64,000 nucleotides of DNA from Luteolibacter sp. LG18 (GTDB lineage: Bacteria; Verrucomicrobiota; Verrucomicrobiia; Verrucomicrobiales; Akkermansiaceae): NCBI RefSeq assembly GCF_036322585.1, contig NZ_AP024600.1:620001-684000 (forward strand), in the 5' to 3' direction. The translations under genes were made by a program, and so were the position numbers. Under the pieces are notes generated by a model that saw nothing but the letters and a program-made list of their open reading frames with translations, had not been told where the DNA came from and ran no database searches. Of this stretch, positions 28,503 through 37,588 are shown piece after piece (the first letter of the stretch is position 1; each line of letters opens with the position of its first letter).

Positions 28503-30182
28503 TCAGTGGCCGTGGCCGCGTGTCCGGTCGCCCGGGCCGCGATCGTAATCCAGGATGAACGGACGGCCGCGAAGCTTGATGCCCTTCACGATCTGGAGCA
28601 GGCGCTCGGCGTGCTCGGTGCGGACATCGATGCGGCTGTGCTTGTCGAACAGCTTGATGTGGCCGATGGAGCCCTGCGGCAGACCCGCTTCACCGTAGAG
28701 CATGCCGACGATTTCACCGGGACGCACGCCATGCATCTTCCCGAGCGAGAAGAACAGCGGCGTCATGTCCGCGTCGTCGCCGCGCGGCGCGCGCTCGCGG
28801 GGTTCACGCGGCTCGCGGACCGGACGATCGCCCGGGCGGCGGCGCTCGCGCGGCTCCTCGCGGTCCTCCGCGATTTCGCCGAACTCACGGCCGCTGGACT
28901 CGCGCAGCATGGTGAATAGCACGCTCGCCACGTCGGTGGGCGTGAAGCCCTGCTCGAGCAGGCGGTCCATCTGGTCCTGGTACGAATTGAACTTCGACTC
29001 GGTGAGGCGGTCCTTCACTTCCTCGAAAAGCTGGTCGGCGAGCTTGCCCTCCACCTGCTCCTGGGACGGCACGCGCTCGCGGCGGATCGGGTGGCGCGTG
29101 TAGCGCTCGATCATCTCCAGGCGGTGGATCTCACGCCCGAACACGAAGCTCACCGCGCGGCCGCTGCGACCGGCACGACCGGTGCGGCCGATGCGGTGCA
29201 CGTAATCCTCCGGGTCCTGCGGCAGGTCGTAGTTGAACACCGCCTCGATGTCCTCGACGTCCAAGCCGCGCGCGGCCACATCGGTGGCGACGAGCACCTC
29301 GATGATGCCGTCGCGGAAACGCTTCAGCACGCGCTCGCGCATCTGCTGGGTGATGTCACCGTGGAGGCGGTCGGCGGAATAGCCACGCGCCAGCAGCGCC
29401 TCGGTGCACTCGTCCACCGCGCGTTTGGTGTTACAGAAAATGATCGCAAGCTTCGGGGCCTCCATGTCGAGCAGGCGGGAGATCACCTCCACCTTCGAGC
29501 GCTCACGCACCTCGATGCACGATTGGTCGATGGTCGAGACGGTCATCGACTTCTGCTCCACCTTCACCGTCTTCGGATCGCGGCCGAAGTGCTCGATCAG
29601 GCGCTTCACGCCCTGGCTCATCGTCGCGGAGAAGAACAGCGTCTGGCGCTCCTTCGGCAGGGCCGCGAGCATCTCCTCCATCTCCTCACGGAAACCGAGG
29701 TCGAGCATGCGGTCCGCCTCATCCAGCACCACGTGGGCGATCCGGGAGGTATCGAAGGAACCGCGGCGCACGTGATCGAGCAGGCGGCCCGGGGTTCCCA
29801 CCACGATGTGGGCACCGTCCCGCAGCGCGCGGAGCTGGCGGTCCATCGGCGCGCCACCGTACACCGGCACCGCGCGCAGGCCGCGCATCTTTTCGCCGAG
29901 GCGGTGGACTTCCTCGCAGACCTGCACCGCGAGCTCGCGGGTCGGGCACACCATCAGCGCCTGCGGCGCGTGCACCTTCAGGTCGATCTTCGCCAGCACC
30001 GGCAGCGCGAAGGCCGCGGTCTTGCCGGAGCCGGTCTGGGAAAGGCCGAGCAAGTCGGAGCCGGTGAGAGCCACCGGGATGGAAAGCGCCTGGATCGGCG
30101 ACGGGCGCTCGAAACCCAGGGATTCAATGGCGGCGAGCAATTCCTCGGGAAGCCCGAGTTCGGAGAAGGGAGGCGTGTCCAT
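28503..30182 (-). CDS. DEAD-box ATP-dependent RNA helicase with DbpA-type RNA-binding C-terminus
   Basis: A 559-residue helicase starting [16 protein letters not shown]. Motifs are in order: Q motif FERPSPIQ (24-31), Walker A SQTGSGKT (48-55), PTREL (80-84), DEAD (154-157) and SAT (185-187). In the C-terminal RecA domain these are [18 protein letters not shown] and [11 protein letters not shown] charged Arg/Glu/Pro linker follows, and the last 80 residues resemble the DbpA/CsdA RNA-binding domain ([29 protein letters not shown]). It probably remodels rRNA or mRNA, for example in ribosome assembly or cold adaptation. The upstream frame to 30710 is non-coding in character. Confidence 0.92.
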   Translation of the reverse strand: MDTPPFSELGLPEELLAAIESLGFERPSPIQALSIPVALTGSDLLGLSQTGSGKTAAFALPVLAKIDLKVHAPQALMVCPTRELAVQVCEEVHRLGEKMRGLRAVPVYGGAPMDRQLRALRDGAHIVVGTPGRLLDHVRRGSFDTSRIAHVVLDEADRMLDLGFREEMEEMLAALPKERQTLFFSATMSQGVKRLIEHFGRDPKTVKVEQKSMTVSTIDQSCIEVRERSKVEVISRLLDMEAPKLAIIFCNTKRAVDECTEALLARGYSADRLHGDITQQMRERVLKRFRDGIIEVLVATDVAARGLDVEDIEAVFNYDLPQDPEDYVHRIGRTGRAGRSGRAVSFVFGREIHRLEMIERYTRHPIRRERVPSQEQVEGKLADQLFEEVKDRLTESKFNSYQDQMDRLLEQGFTPTDVASVLFTMLRESSGREFGEIAEDREEPRERRRPGDRPVREPREPRERAPRGDDADMTPLFFSLGKMHGVRPGEIVGMLYGEAGLPQGSIGHIKLFDKHSRIDVRTEHAERLLQIVKGIKLRGRPFILDYDRGPGDRTRGHGH

Positions 30183-30385
30183 GCGCGTGACGGGGATTCG
30201 GCAGCCCCGAGCGATGACAGCGCCAGGCGACCAAATAAAGCCGGAAAAACCATTCGCTCCGGCGGGGGGCGGAGACTGACCCGCTTTTTCCCGGTGGCAA
30301 GAACGAAAAAAACCTGCGCCAAACCCGCGGCCCGGGTCGGGCTCCCGGAGCCGCACGAAAGAAGAGCCCGCGCCGGAAACGCCGC

Positions 30386-31225
30386 TCAATCCAGCGTCTC
30401 GCGCAATTCCGCGATCAACGCCGCGTCCTCCTCCTGCTTCAGCCCGGCGAAGGACGAAGCCAGATTCAGCAGCACGCGGTTCAGGATCATGTTCGGCTCG
30501 GCGGCGAATTTCAGCGCCTCGCGCTGTTCGCGGCCGAGTTCCGGATGGGCGGCCAGCAGCGAGGCAAGGTGGTGGCGTTTCCCGGAATCGAAGCAATCGA
30601 CGATCACCGGCTGACCCTCGTCCTGAATGCGGCAGAGGAAGTGGCCGGGGAAGCCGACGCCGGTGACGTCCAGGTCCAGACGCCGCGCGGTGAAGAGAAA
30701 CACCAGGCACAGCCCGATCGGATTCGACGTGCCGGCTTCGATCACGAACGCCAGGTCCGAGTTACGCGGGTCGTAGTATGACTCCTTGTTGCCGCGGAAG
30801 CGCCCGGACTCGAACAGATACTGGCGCAGCGCCTCCTCCGAATCCGCGCCGCCGTTCTCCTCCGCCTCTTCGGCGAGCAGGTCGAGCGCGTCGGACAGCG
30901 ACTGGCGCATCGTCACGCCGTCGTGGAGGAAATCGGAAAGCAAGCGAAGCAGGTACTCGAGCTGGTCCCAGTCGTCGCCGAGACCGCCGGACGGCATCGC
31001 CCACTCCGTGCGCAGGGTTTCCCGGCGCGCGGGCAGCAGCAGTTTCGAAAGCAGTTCGGTATCCGCGGGGGAACCTTCCCAGTTCAACTCCGCCAGCGAA
31101 TCGCTGACATCGCCGGTCGTCCGCGCCAGGCACGCCGAAACGCGCTCACGGATCTCCGGGGTTTCATCATCGAGCAGCCGCAACAACACGGACAGCTCCG
31201 GGGTGGCAATGGCCGAAGCATTCAT
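30386..31225 (-). CDS. SirB1-like transglutaminase-fold protein
   Basis: A 279-residue protein with the SirB1/Transglut_core2 pattern: a helical N-terminal half ([18 protein letters not shown]) and then [40 protein letters not shown] and [11 protein letters not shown]. The PGHFL motif and the following Asp (IVDCFDSG) correspond to conserved residues of the family. The active-site Cys would be C171 in IGLCLVF. Family members are widespread but without a firmly assigned reaction. It is upstream of the helicase on the same strand, with a 200-bp gap. Confidence 0.82.
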   Translation of the reverse strand: MNASAIATPELSVLLRLLDDETPEIRERVSACLARTTGDVSDSLAELNWEGSPADTELLSKLLLPARRETLRTEWAMPSGGLGDDWDQLEYLLRLLSDFLHDGVTMRQSLSDALDLLAEEAEENGGADSEEALRQYLFESGRFRGNKESYYDPRNSDLAFVIEAGTSNPIGLCLVFLFTARRLDLDVTGVGFPGHFLCRIQDEGQPVIVDCFDSGKRHHLASLLAAHPELGREQREALKFAAEPNMILNRVLLNLASSFAGLKQEEDAALIAELRETLD

Positions 31226-31402
31226 GGGTTTAGGGGGATGGGGGGTGAATCAAGGGTCAGGTATCGTCGGGGAACGATTCCCGTCCGCACGCACCATCGC
31301 AGAAATCGCCCGCGCCCGCCATGCGTCCTTTCCCGTAGGTTGACAAGGAAGGAAGCGGTGCTGGGGACGCTCAACCTTTGAAGATCATCCACTGCCGCCA
31401 AC

Positions 31403-31428
31403 AAAAAAGGCCGCCTTGTGGGCGACCT
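31403..31428 (-). terminator. Terminator of tRNA-Val
   Basis: Read on the minus strand, AGGTCGCC pairs with GGCGGCCT (one G-U pair), loop CACAA, then a run of six T. It lies 18 bp after the tRNA. Confidence 0.85.
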
Positions 31429-31445
31429 GAATCAGGAAGAAAAGA

Positions 31446-31520
<75 letters not shown>

Positions 31521-31622
31521 GTTCCGTTGCGGGGCCGCAGGCTAGGAGCCGGATTCCGGCGATGCAATCCCTTTTTTGATTTCGTGACGAAGTTTGTTTC
31601 AAAGGCCCGAAACGAGCCAGAG

Positions 31623-31865
31623 GTAGCCGCGCTCGTGAGAGCGTGGGCCGGGTGAATTCACCTCTTCCCTGGCAGTCCCAGTCCCTTCATCGGGTCCAAT
31701 GGGCGCAGCGCGAACAGCCGAGGGAAGCTCCCGAAGGTCCCTGCGCCCCAGCCTGGAAAAGCGTCGCCCTCCCACGGGGCTCCAAGAAGCGCGGCGCGGA
31801 GGCGGACCACCCATACAAGGGTGCGGGAGAATCCACCCCACCCACGCTCTTCCGAGCGCGGCTAC
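31623..31865. repeat. MITE-like element with 37-bp terminal inverted repeats; fills most of the 31521-31985 gap
   Basis: The left end (31623-31659, beginning GTAGCCGCGCTCGTGAGAGC) is the reverse complement of the right end (31829-31865) at about 32 of 37 positions. The ends themselves contain short hairpins (CGCTC/GAGCG). No protein-coding frame inside is convincing. It resembles REP/MITE elements that are moved by an outside transposase. The rest of the 465-bp gap holds only a terminator. Confidence 0.65.
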
Positions 31866-31875
31866 CTGCTGCTCC

Positions 31876-31911
31876 CAAAAATAAGGGCGGGGAGTCCGGA
31901 GACTCCCCGCC
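31876..31911 (-). terminator. Terminator of the BlaI/H1 fusion gene
   Basis: GGCGGGGAGTC (31886-31896) pairs with GACTCCCCGCC (31901-31911), an 11-bp perfect stem. On the minus strand it is followed by CTTATTTTT, fitting termination of the gene ending at 31986. Confidence 0.8.
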
Positions 31912-31985
31912 TTTCAAAAACATCTACGTGGACGCGAACAGTCCGATCGCTTTCGGCGTGACGATTCTGTTTGCGGGTTGAAGGG

Positions 31986-32801
31986 TTAGGCCTTCTTGGC
32001 AGCCTTTTTGGCAGCGGCTTTCTTGGCCGGAGCCTTCTTGGCGACCTTCTTCGCGCTCTTGGCTGCCTTCTTGGCCGGCGCTTTCTTGGCGGGGGCCTTC
32101 TTGGCGGCTTTCTTCGCGACCTTCTTCACTGCAGCTTTCTTGGCAACCTTCTTGGCCGCCTTCTTCGCTACGGTCTTCTTAGCCACCTTTTTCGCGGCCT
32201 TCTTGGCGCTCTTGGCGACTTTCTTCGCTGCCTTCTTGGCAGCCTTCTTCGCCGGCGCTTTCTTCGCTGGCGCTTTCTTGGCCGGTGCCTTCTTAGCAGG
32301 CGCCTTCTTGGCCGGTGCCGCCTTCTTCACCGCAGCCTTCTTGGCAGGAGCCTTTTTGGCGGGGGCTTTCTTCGCGGCTTTTTTCGCGGGCTTTGCCGCG
32401 GCCTTCTTCGCTGTTTTTTTTGCAGCCATGGCTTTGTGTCGTTTGAGTTCGCGTTCGATGTTGGTTTTCTCTTCCGGTGTCAAAGTCCCGGCGGAGAGGA
32501 GCGCGAGGATCGCCTCTTCGAGACGTCCTCCAAAAGCATTGGTAAGGAACTCATGCGTCGCCCTGCGGACGATCGTTTCCTGCGAGTATGCAGCTTCGTA
32601 AACATGAGCGCGACCGACACGCACCCGCTTGACCAACTTCTTCCGTTCCAGGCTCTGCATCACGGAAAGCACCGTCGTGTATGCGCGGTCCTTTCCATCC
32701 GGCAACGCGTCGAGGATCACCGCCACCGTCGAGGGTCCTTCATGCCACAGCACCGACAGTGCCTGGAGTTCAAGGTTGGAAGGATGGGTTGGCCGAGACA
32801 T
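31986..32801 (-). CDS. BlaI/MecI/CopY-family repressor fused to a histone H1-like Lys/Ala-rich tail
   Basis: 271 residues. Residues 1-123 form a BlaI-type winged helix: [20 protein letters not shown], the recognition region [20 protein letters not shown] and the dimerisation helices [18 protein letters not shown]. Residues 125-271 consist almost only of Lys, Ala, Pro and Val in [14 protein letters not shown] units, like bacterial H1-like proteins (Hc2 type). The tail starts with Met125 ([10 protein letters not shown]), which could be an internal start at 32429 producing a free H1-like protein. Just after it the coding strand has eight A in a row. No BlaR1-type sensor is adjacent. ACTAG-type dyads upstream may be autoregulatory operators. 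Confidence 0.82.
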   Translation of the reverse strand: MSRPTHPSNLELQALSVLWHEGPSTVAVILDALPDGKDRAYTTVLSVMQSLERKKLVKRVRVGRAHVYEAAYSQETIVRRATHEFLTNAFGGRLEEAILALLSAGTLTPEEKTNIERELKRHKAMAAKKTAKKAAAKPAKKAAKKAPAKKAPAKKAAVKKAAPAKKAPAKKAPAKKAPAKKAPAKKAAKKAAKKVAKSAKKAAKKVAKKTVAKKAAKKVAKKAAVKKVAKKAAKKAPAKKAPAKKAAKSAKKVAKKAPAKKAAAKKAAKKA

Positions 32802-32832
32802 GACGTGTTGCCTTGTTGGTTGGCACCATGAA

Positions 32833-32840
32833 ACTAGTAG
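32833..32840. promoter_or_regulatory. Possible second operator half-site for the BlaI/H1 gene
   Basis: ACTAGTAG, read CTACTAGT on the gene strand, lies 31 bp upstream of the ATG. It repeats the CTACTAG core of the dyad at 32927. Confidence 0.35.
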
Positions 32841-32926
32841 TTCAGGAATACGTCAAGTTCATTCCGGTGAAAAATACGGAAAAATTTAACATTAGGCACT
32901 CAACACCACCGACATGCCGATGAACC

Positions 32927-32940
32927 ACTAGACATCTAGT
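32927..32940. promoter_or_regulatory. Palindromic operator candidate upstream of the BlaI/H1 gene
   Basis: ACTAGA-CA-TCTAGT is a 14-bp inverted repeat with perfect 6-bp arms in the 248-bp gap upstream of the repressor. BlaI-type proteins bind short dyads near their own promoters, so autoregulation is plausible. Confidence 0.45.
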
Positions 32941-33049
32941 AGCAAAACGAAACACCTTTCCACAACACATCAACGCGCTGGAATCCAGCAACCACGGGCT
33001 TTCCACGCGATCGATGCATTGAAGCATCCATCACGCGGCATGCGACCGC

Positions 33050-34042
33050 TCACTTCGCCTTCGGCTTCTTCTCCACCGGGGCGTCTTCCGTCAAAGCGGG
33101 CCGTTTGATGTCCGGCGAGATGCCCGCGAGTGCCTTCCAGAGCGTTTCATCACCCGGTGAACCGTTGAAGAGCACCTTCCCTTCGGGCGAGAGCAACACC
33201 ATCACGGGGATGCCTTGCACGCGGAACAAACGGTTGAGCGGCTGCTTCGCATCATCGTTCACCCATGCGCCGGGAGGATGTTCACCGAGCTTCGCGACCA
33301 TCGCGCGCGCTTCATCCAACACCTTCGGCGCGTCTTCGGAAACCACCGACACCACCGCGATGCCATGCGACTCGAACTCCTTCGCCGCCGCCGCGAAGTC
33401 CGGCATCGAGTCCTCGCACTCGCGGCTCCATGGCGACCAGAAGTGCAGCAACACCGCCTTCTTTCCAGCAGTGAGCTCCTTGAGCTTCACCTTCTGCTTT
33501 CCCTTCAGCGGCTCGAACTCCTGGTCGAAGCCATACTGCACTTCCTTCATCGCCTCCTCCATCCGCATCTTCTCGATGTGCGGCGCGTAGGCGGCGCCCT
33601 GGCGCGGACTCAACCAGAAGGCCTCGAGGATGTGCTTCTTGAAGCCCTCGCGATCGCCCTTCTTCCGCGCGTCGACCGCCGAGACGTATTCGACCACCGC
33701 GAGCCAGTCTTCCTTCACCGCGAAGATCTCGGAGTCCTCCAGCTTGAAGGCATCCTTCCGCTTCAGCATCTCCGGCAGCAACGCGGCAATGCCATCGTCA
33801 TCGCCACGGTCCACCAGGTAGAGGAAGCGCGCCTCGAACTGCGATTGATCGGACGCGCCCTGCTTCTTCGCCTCGGCGATCGCCTTCTCCAGCGCCGCGG
33901 GGGACTCACGCTCGGTGAGCATGTGCTCCACGGCGGCCTCGCGCGGCGAAAGCTCCTCCTCCCCCTTCCCTTTCCCGCCCGCGGGCTCCTCCGCGGCGAA
34001 GGCGATGACCGGGAGCAAAGCAAGCAGGGCGAGCGGACGCAT
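33050..34042 (-). CDS. Secreted thioredoxin-fold (TlpA-like) protein lacking the CXXC pair
   Basis: A 330-residue protein with a signal peptide (MRPLALLALLPVIAFAAEEP), a helical N-terminal region of about 180 residues and a redoxin domain. In place of WCxxC the active-site segment reads LLHFWSPWSRECEDSMP, so the first cysteine is Ser and only the resolving-position Cys is kept. The cis-Pro segment VQGIPVMVLLSPEGKVLF is intact. A normal dithiol oxidoreductase reaction is therefore unlikely; it may be a one-cysteine reductase, a chaperone or a heme/metal-handling protein. It lies 29 bp downstream of a LysM lipoprotein gene on the same strand. Confidence 0.8.
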   Translation of the reverse strand: MRPLALLALLPVIAFAAEEPAGGKGKGEEELSPREAAVEHMLTERESPAALEKAIAEAKKQGASDQSQFEARFLYLVDRGDDDGIAALLPEMLKRKDAFKLEDSEIFAVKEDWLAVVEYVSAVDARKKGDREGFKKHILEAFWLSPRQGAAYAPHIEKMRMEEAMKEVQYGFDQEFEPLKGKQKVKLKELTAGKKAVLLHFWSPWSRECEDSMPDFAAAAKEFESHGIAVVSVVSEDAPKVLDEARAMVAKLGEHPPGAWVNDDAKQPLNRLFRVQGIPVMVLLSPEGKVLFNGSPGDETLWKALAGISPDIKRPALTEDAPVEKKPKAK

Positions 34043-34071
34043 GTGGGGGAGAAGAGGTTGGGAGGTTGAAA

Positions 34072-34554
34072 TCAGTGGGCGGGAATCTGGAGCGTCTTGC
34101 CGAGCACCACGACGTCCTTGGTCATTCCATTCGCGGTCATGATGGCCTTCTGGCTGACGCCGTACTTCTTCGCGATGCCACCGAGCGTGTCGCCCTTCAC
34201 CACCACGTGGGTGGTGCCTCCCACAGCGGCAGCCGCCGGTTTCGAGGCGGATGGCTTCGGCGCGGAAGCATGCGAGGGGGACGCGGTGGAACGCGGCGCG
34301 GTCATGCCGGGATCGACCACCGAGGAATCCGGTGCCGGAGCGGCGGCCGTGCCGGTGGTTTCCTCATAGGCGGCCGGCGTGTCATACGTCGGGTTCGAGG
34401 CCTGGGCCGGCGCGCCCGCGGCGGCGGCCTGGCCACCCCCCTGCGGCGCGCCGTAGGGATTGGAAGTCTCGTAGGCGGAATCACCACCGTGGTTGCCGCA
34501 GGAGCTGAGGGCGACGGCAAGGGCGGAAACGGCGAGCAAGCGGAGAGGAGTCAT
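34072..34554 (-). CDS. LysM-domain lipoprotein
   Basis: A 160-residue protein with lipoprotein signal MTPLRLLAVSALAVALSSC (lipid-modified Cys19). A long Ala/Pro/Ser/Thr-rich linker follows, then a C-terminal LysM domain (about 115-158): HVVVKGDTLGGIAKKYGVSQ, AIMTANGMTKDVVVLGKTLQIP. LysM binds peptidoglycan, so this is probably an outer-membrane lipoprotein touching the cell wall. It lies between tatD and the redoxin gene on the same strand. Confidence 0.88.
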   Translation of the reverse strand: MTPLRLLAVSALAVALSSCGNHGGDSAYETSNPYGAPQGGGQAAAAGAPAQASNPTYDTPAAYEETTGTAAAPAPDSSVVDPGMTAPRSTASPSHASAPKPSASKPAAAAVGGTTHVVVKGDTLGGIAKKYGVSQKAIMTANGMTKDVVVLGKTLQIPAH

Positions 34555-34653
34555 GAGAGTGGAGTAGCAAGAGGGTTTCGGATTGGAAAGGTCCGAACGC
34601 GGTCATGCGCCGGACCCGTTGCTACAAGAAACGCCGCGGCACCGCCCGGTTGT

Positions 34654-35466
34654 TCAAGCTCCACCGCGGAAACGGAAAAACCCGGCCGCGGTAGCGGAAG
34701 TTTCCGCCGCGAAATCCGCCAGCGATTTCCCGAGCAGCGCGGCGAGACGTTCCGCCACCTGGCGGACGTATGCCGGTTCATTGCGCTGGCCGCGGTGCGG
34801 CTCCGGCGCGAGGTAGGGTGAATCGGTTTCCAGCATGAAGGTGCCGTCCGGACAGGCCACCACCGTCTCGCGCACCTCGGCCGCGTTCTTGAAGGTCGCG
34901 ACGCCACCGAACGACACCAGCCCGTCGAGCTCCAGCACCTGGCTGGCATTCTCCCACGGCCCGATGAAGCAGTGGAACACCGCCCGCGTTTTCCCAGCAT
35001 ACTCTTTATAAATAGCGAGAGCGTCCTGGAACGAGGCGTCGCCGGTCTTGTCGCGGGTGTGGATCACGACATTCAGGCCGCTCTTCGCCGCCAGCTCGAA
35101 GTGCGCGCGCAGGAACACGCGCTGCCGCTCGCGGAAAGCCTCCTCCTCCCACCCTTCCGGCGCGGGATGGAAATAATCGAGCCCGGTCTCCCCCAGCGCG
35201 CACACCCTCGGGTCGTTCACATGCGCGGCGATCCGCTCGACCGCGCCATCCGGCGCCGAGTGCACGTCGCAGGGATGGATGCCGATGCACGCATGGACAC
35301 CGGAAAAACGCCCGGCTATTTCCAAGTTCGGCTCGAGGTCTTCCAGGCAGGTCGCGAGGGTCACGATGCGGCTGACACCCGCCTCGGCGGCGCGCTGGAC
35401 CAGATCGGGAACCTCACCGTCCTTGAAGCGGTGACTGGCGAGATGAGCGTGGGAATCGGTGATCAC
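34654..35466 (-). CDS. TatD-family metal-dependent hydrolase (putative DNase)
   Basis: A 270-residue TIM-barrel hydrolase starting MITDSHAHLASHRF, with metal-binding His6 and His8. Further ligands lie in CALGETGLDYFHP (Glu), VVIHTRDK (His), AVFHCFIG (His) and FMLETDSPYLAPEPHRGQRN (Asp). The length is normal for TatD. Family members show 3'-5' exonuclease or D-aminoacyl-tRNA-type activities. It starts 21 bp downstream of the stop of the POT transporter gene, so the two are probably co-transcribed. Confidence 0.9.
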   Translation of the reverse strand: MITDSHAHLASHRFKDGEVPDLVQRAAEAGVSRIVTLATCLEDLEPNLEIAGRFSGVHACIGIHPCDVHSAPDGAVERIAAHVNDPRVCALGETGLDYFHPAPEGWEEEAFRERQRVFLRAHFELAAKSGLNVVIHTRDKTGDASFQDALAIYKEYAGKTRAVFHCFIGPWENASQVLELDGLVSFGGVATFKNAAEVRETVVACPDGTFMLETDSPYLAPEPHRGQRNEPAYVRQVAERLAALLGKSLADFAAETSATAAGFFRFRGGA

Positions 35467-35487
35467 TCGGAGAAGCGGTAAGGAAGG

Positions 35488-37371
35488 TCAGTGGGTGACG
35501 ACGGAGGGATCGGGATGGTCCTCGGACTCCACATCATCGTGCAGGTAGCTCTTCGGGCGATAGAGCATCGCGAAGGGAATGAACACCACCGCGCCGCCCA
35601 GCACCAGCCAGGTGAAGAAGCGGAAGTAAGCCGCTCCCTCCAACTTGCTCTGGCCGCCGCAGAACTCGGTGCGCTTGAAGCCCGCCACCACCGGCGCCTC
35701 GCTGACGCCCAGCACACGCTTGCGGTTGGCCAGCCAGGGACCGTCCGTGCTCGCTTCACCTTTCTCAACCATCACGCCCAGGTCCCATTCCGTGTTCTTC
35801 TTCCGGTCCGGACCGGCGCTGGAGATGCGGGCGTGGGCGGAATCGATCACATCGTAATCCAAGGCGTTGCCCCACGGGTCGGTCATGCCGGAGAGCAGCG
35901 CCTCGCCTTCCTCCTTGGTCGGGAACTTCTCCGAAGCCTTCGCCTCGATCTTGTCGGCGGCCGTGAGGTAGATCGAACGCCCGGGCACCTCGAGCGCCTC
36001 CAGCGCGCCCTGCTTGCAGCGGGCGATGAAGTCGTCGTCGTTTCCGACCACGCCATCGTAGCCGGGCAGCACGATCGTCCGCGGCGAGGTCTGCCAATCC
36101 GGTTCCAGGCGGGCGGTGGCCTCGTCGAACTGTTTCTGCGAGGCCGAGGGGATGGCGATGAAATGGTTCACCTGCGCGGTGAACTGGTTGCCGCCCCACA
36201 CCGAAAGCCAGAACAACGCCATCACCCAGGACTTCATCGCCTTCGGAGCCTGCGTGTAGGCGAACTCCAACCCCACGATCGCCACCATCACTTCCGAGGC
36301 GGTGATGACGACGTAGGCCAGAAGCTGCCACCACACGGACGGCCGTTGGCCGGCATCGACCCACGTCTGGGTCAGCATCACCACGCCGAAAGCCGCCGCC
36401 ATGAGGAACAAGCCGAACCCGATCTTCCGCAGTGGCGTGAGCGGAAACACCCGGTTGATCGCCGGATAGACGACGAAGGTGAACAGCGGGATGTAGATCA
36501 GGATCAGGATCGGATTGATCGCCTGCACCCCCGAGGCCTCGATCTTCCAATCGAGAAAGGAAAACGGCTTCAGGTCCAGGCTCTCCGCCTGCAACACCCA
36601 GGAGGAACCGGTCTGATCATACAGCGACCAGAACACCGCGATCAGCGCGAACAACGGCACCAGCTTGCCCAGCGCGACGAGGCCTTCCCGCGAGAACGAT
36701 TCCCTGAAGAAGCCCGTCCCGCTCGGCGGAATGTGGACGAACTTGTGCCGGCCCATCCAGAACATGAAGGTGGCGATCGCCATCAGCACCCCGGGCACGC
36801 CGAAGGCCCAGTGCGGGCCGTAGTGCTTCAGCAGGATCGGCGTCAGGAACGTCGAGAAGAACGAGCCGAAGTTGATCGAGAAGTAGAACCAGTTGTAGAT
36901 CCGCGTGATCAGGTGGTGGTTCCGTTTCCCGAACTGGTCGCCGACGTGGGCGGACACGCACGACTTGATCCCGCCCGCCCCCAGGCAGATCAGCGCCAGC
37001 CCGGAAAACAACCACCAGCCGGAGTAGCCGAACGACCCCATGCACGCCAGAGCCGCGTGGCCGAGGCAGTAGACAATCGAAAGCCACAGGATGGTCGGAT
37101 ACTTCCCGAAGAAGATATCCGCCAGCAGCGCGCCGAGCAGCGGGGTGAAATACACATAGCTCGCGAACAGGTGGTACTTCTCCACCGCCTCCGGATTGCT
37201 CATCGCATGGCCGGGAATCCGGTCCATCAGGTGCAGATACTGCGCCATGAACACGACCAGGATCGTGCGCATGCCATAGAAGGAAAACCGCTCCGCGGCC
37301 TCGTTGCCGATGATATACGGGATGCCGGGCGGCATCTTGTCGGTGTCGATCGCCGTCGTGCGGTAGGACAT
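35488..37371 (-). CDS. Proton-dependent oligopeptide transporter (POT/PTR2 family)
   Basis: A 627-residue membrane protein with the POT signatures ERFSFYGMR (ExxERFxYY-like, helix 1), VYFTPLLGALLADIFFGK and FYFSINFGSFFSTF (PTR2 signature). It has 12-14 predicted helices. A hydrophilic segment of about 150 residues (about 430-585) precedes the last helix (RFFTWLVLGGAVVFIPFAML) and is longer than usual. It is expected to import di- and tripeptides with protons across the inner membrane. tatD follows closely on the same strand; a MITE-like repeat lies upstream. Confidence 0.9.
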   Translation of the reverse strand: MSYRTTAIDTDKMPPGIPYIIGNEAAERFSFYGMRTILVVFMAQYLHLMDRIPGHAMSNPEAVEKYHLFASYVYFTPLLGALLADIFFGKYPTILWLSIVYCLGHAALACMGSFGYSGWWLFSGLALICLGAGGIKSCVSAHVGDQFGKRNHHLITRIYNWFYFSINFGSFFSTFLTPILLKHYGPHWAFGVPGVLMAIATFMFWMGRHKFVHIPPSGTGFFRESFSREGLVALGKLVPLFALIAVFWSLYDQTGSSWVLQAESLDLKPFSFLDWKIEASGVQAINPILILIYIPLFTFVVYPAINRVFPLTPLRKIGFGLFLMAAAFGVVMLTQTWVDAGQRPSVWWQLLAYVVITASEVMVAIVGLEFAYTQAPKAMKSWVMALFWLSVWGGNQFTAQVNHFIAIPSASQKQFDEATARLEPDWQTSPRTIVLPGYDGVVGNDDDFIARCKQGALEALEVPGRSIYLTAADKIEAKASEKFPTKEEGEALLSGMTDPWGNALDYDVIDSAHARISSAGPDRKKNTEWDLGVMVEKGEASTDGPWLANRKRVLGVSEAPVVAGFKRTEFCGGQSKLEGAAYFRFFTWLVLGGAVVFIPFAMLYRPKSYLHDDVESEDHPDPSVVTH

Positions 37372-37456
37372 GGAGCAGGAGACTTGCTAGCCACGGCCCC
37401 GGGTCAAGGCGGGAACTTCTTCGCCGGAAGGATGCTTGAGAGCCTGCCGGGATAGG

Positions 37457-37587
37457 TAGCACAAGCATTCCTGCTTGTGGGCGTGCGCGGCCCGTGACCG
37501 GGTGAGGTCACAAACCACCCGGACGATCCGATTTGCGTGTTGTCGGGAAGCGGAGCGTCCCACCCGCAGGCAGGAATGCTTGCGCTA
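37457..37587. repeat. 131-bp MITE/REP-like element with ~27-bp inverted ends
   Basis: The left end (37457-37483, TAGCACAAGCATTCCTGCTT...) is the reverse complement of the right end (37561-37587) at about 23 of 27 positions. The shared core is CAAGCATTCCTGC. The element ends one base before the fabH stop codon, so it abuts fabH in the gap to the POT gene. No coding capacity. Confidence 0.65.
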
Positions 37588-37588
37588 T

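Noticed and set aside
31599-31841. 80-codon minus-strand frame inside the MITE-like element
   Set aside because: Spans the inverted repeat ends and has a Pro/Arg-rich composition without any domain; likely not coding.
32927-32940. NrdR box interpretation of the ACTAG dyad upstream of the BlaI/H1 gene
   Set aside because: The arms are spaced by six bases rather than four and no nrd gene is near; a BlaI-type operator is more plausible.
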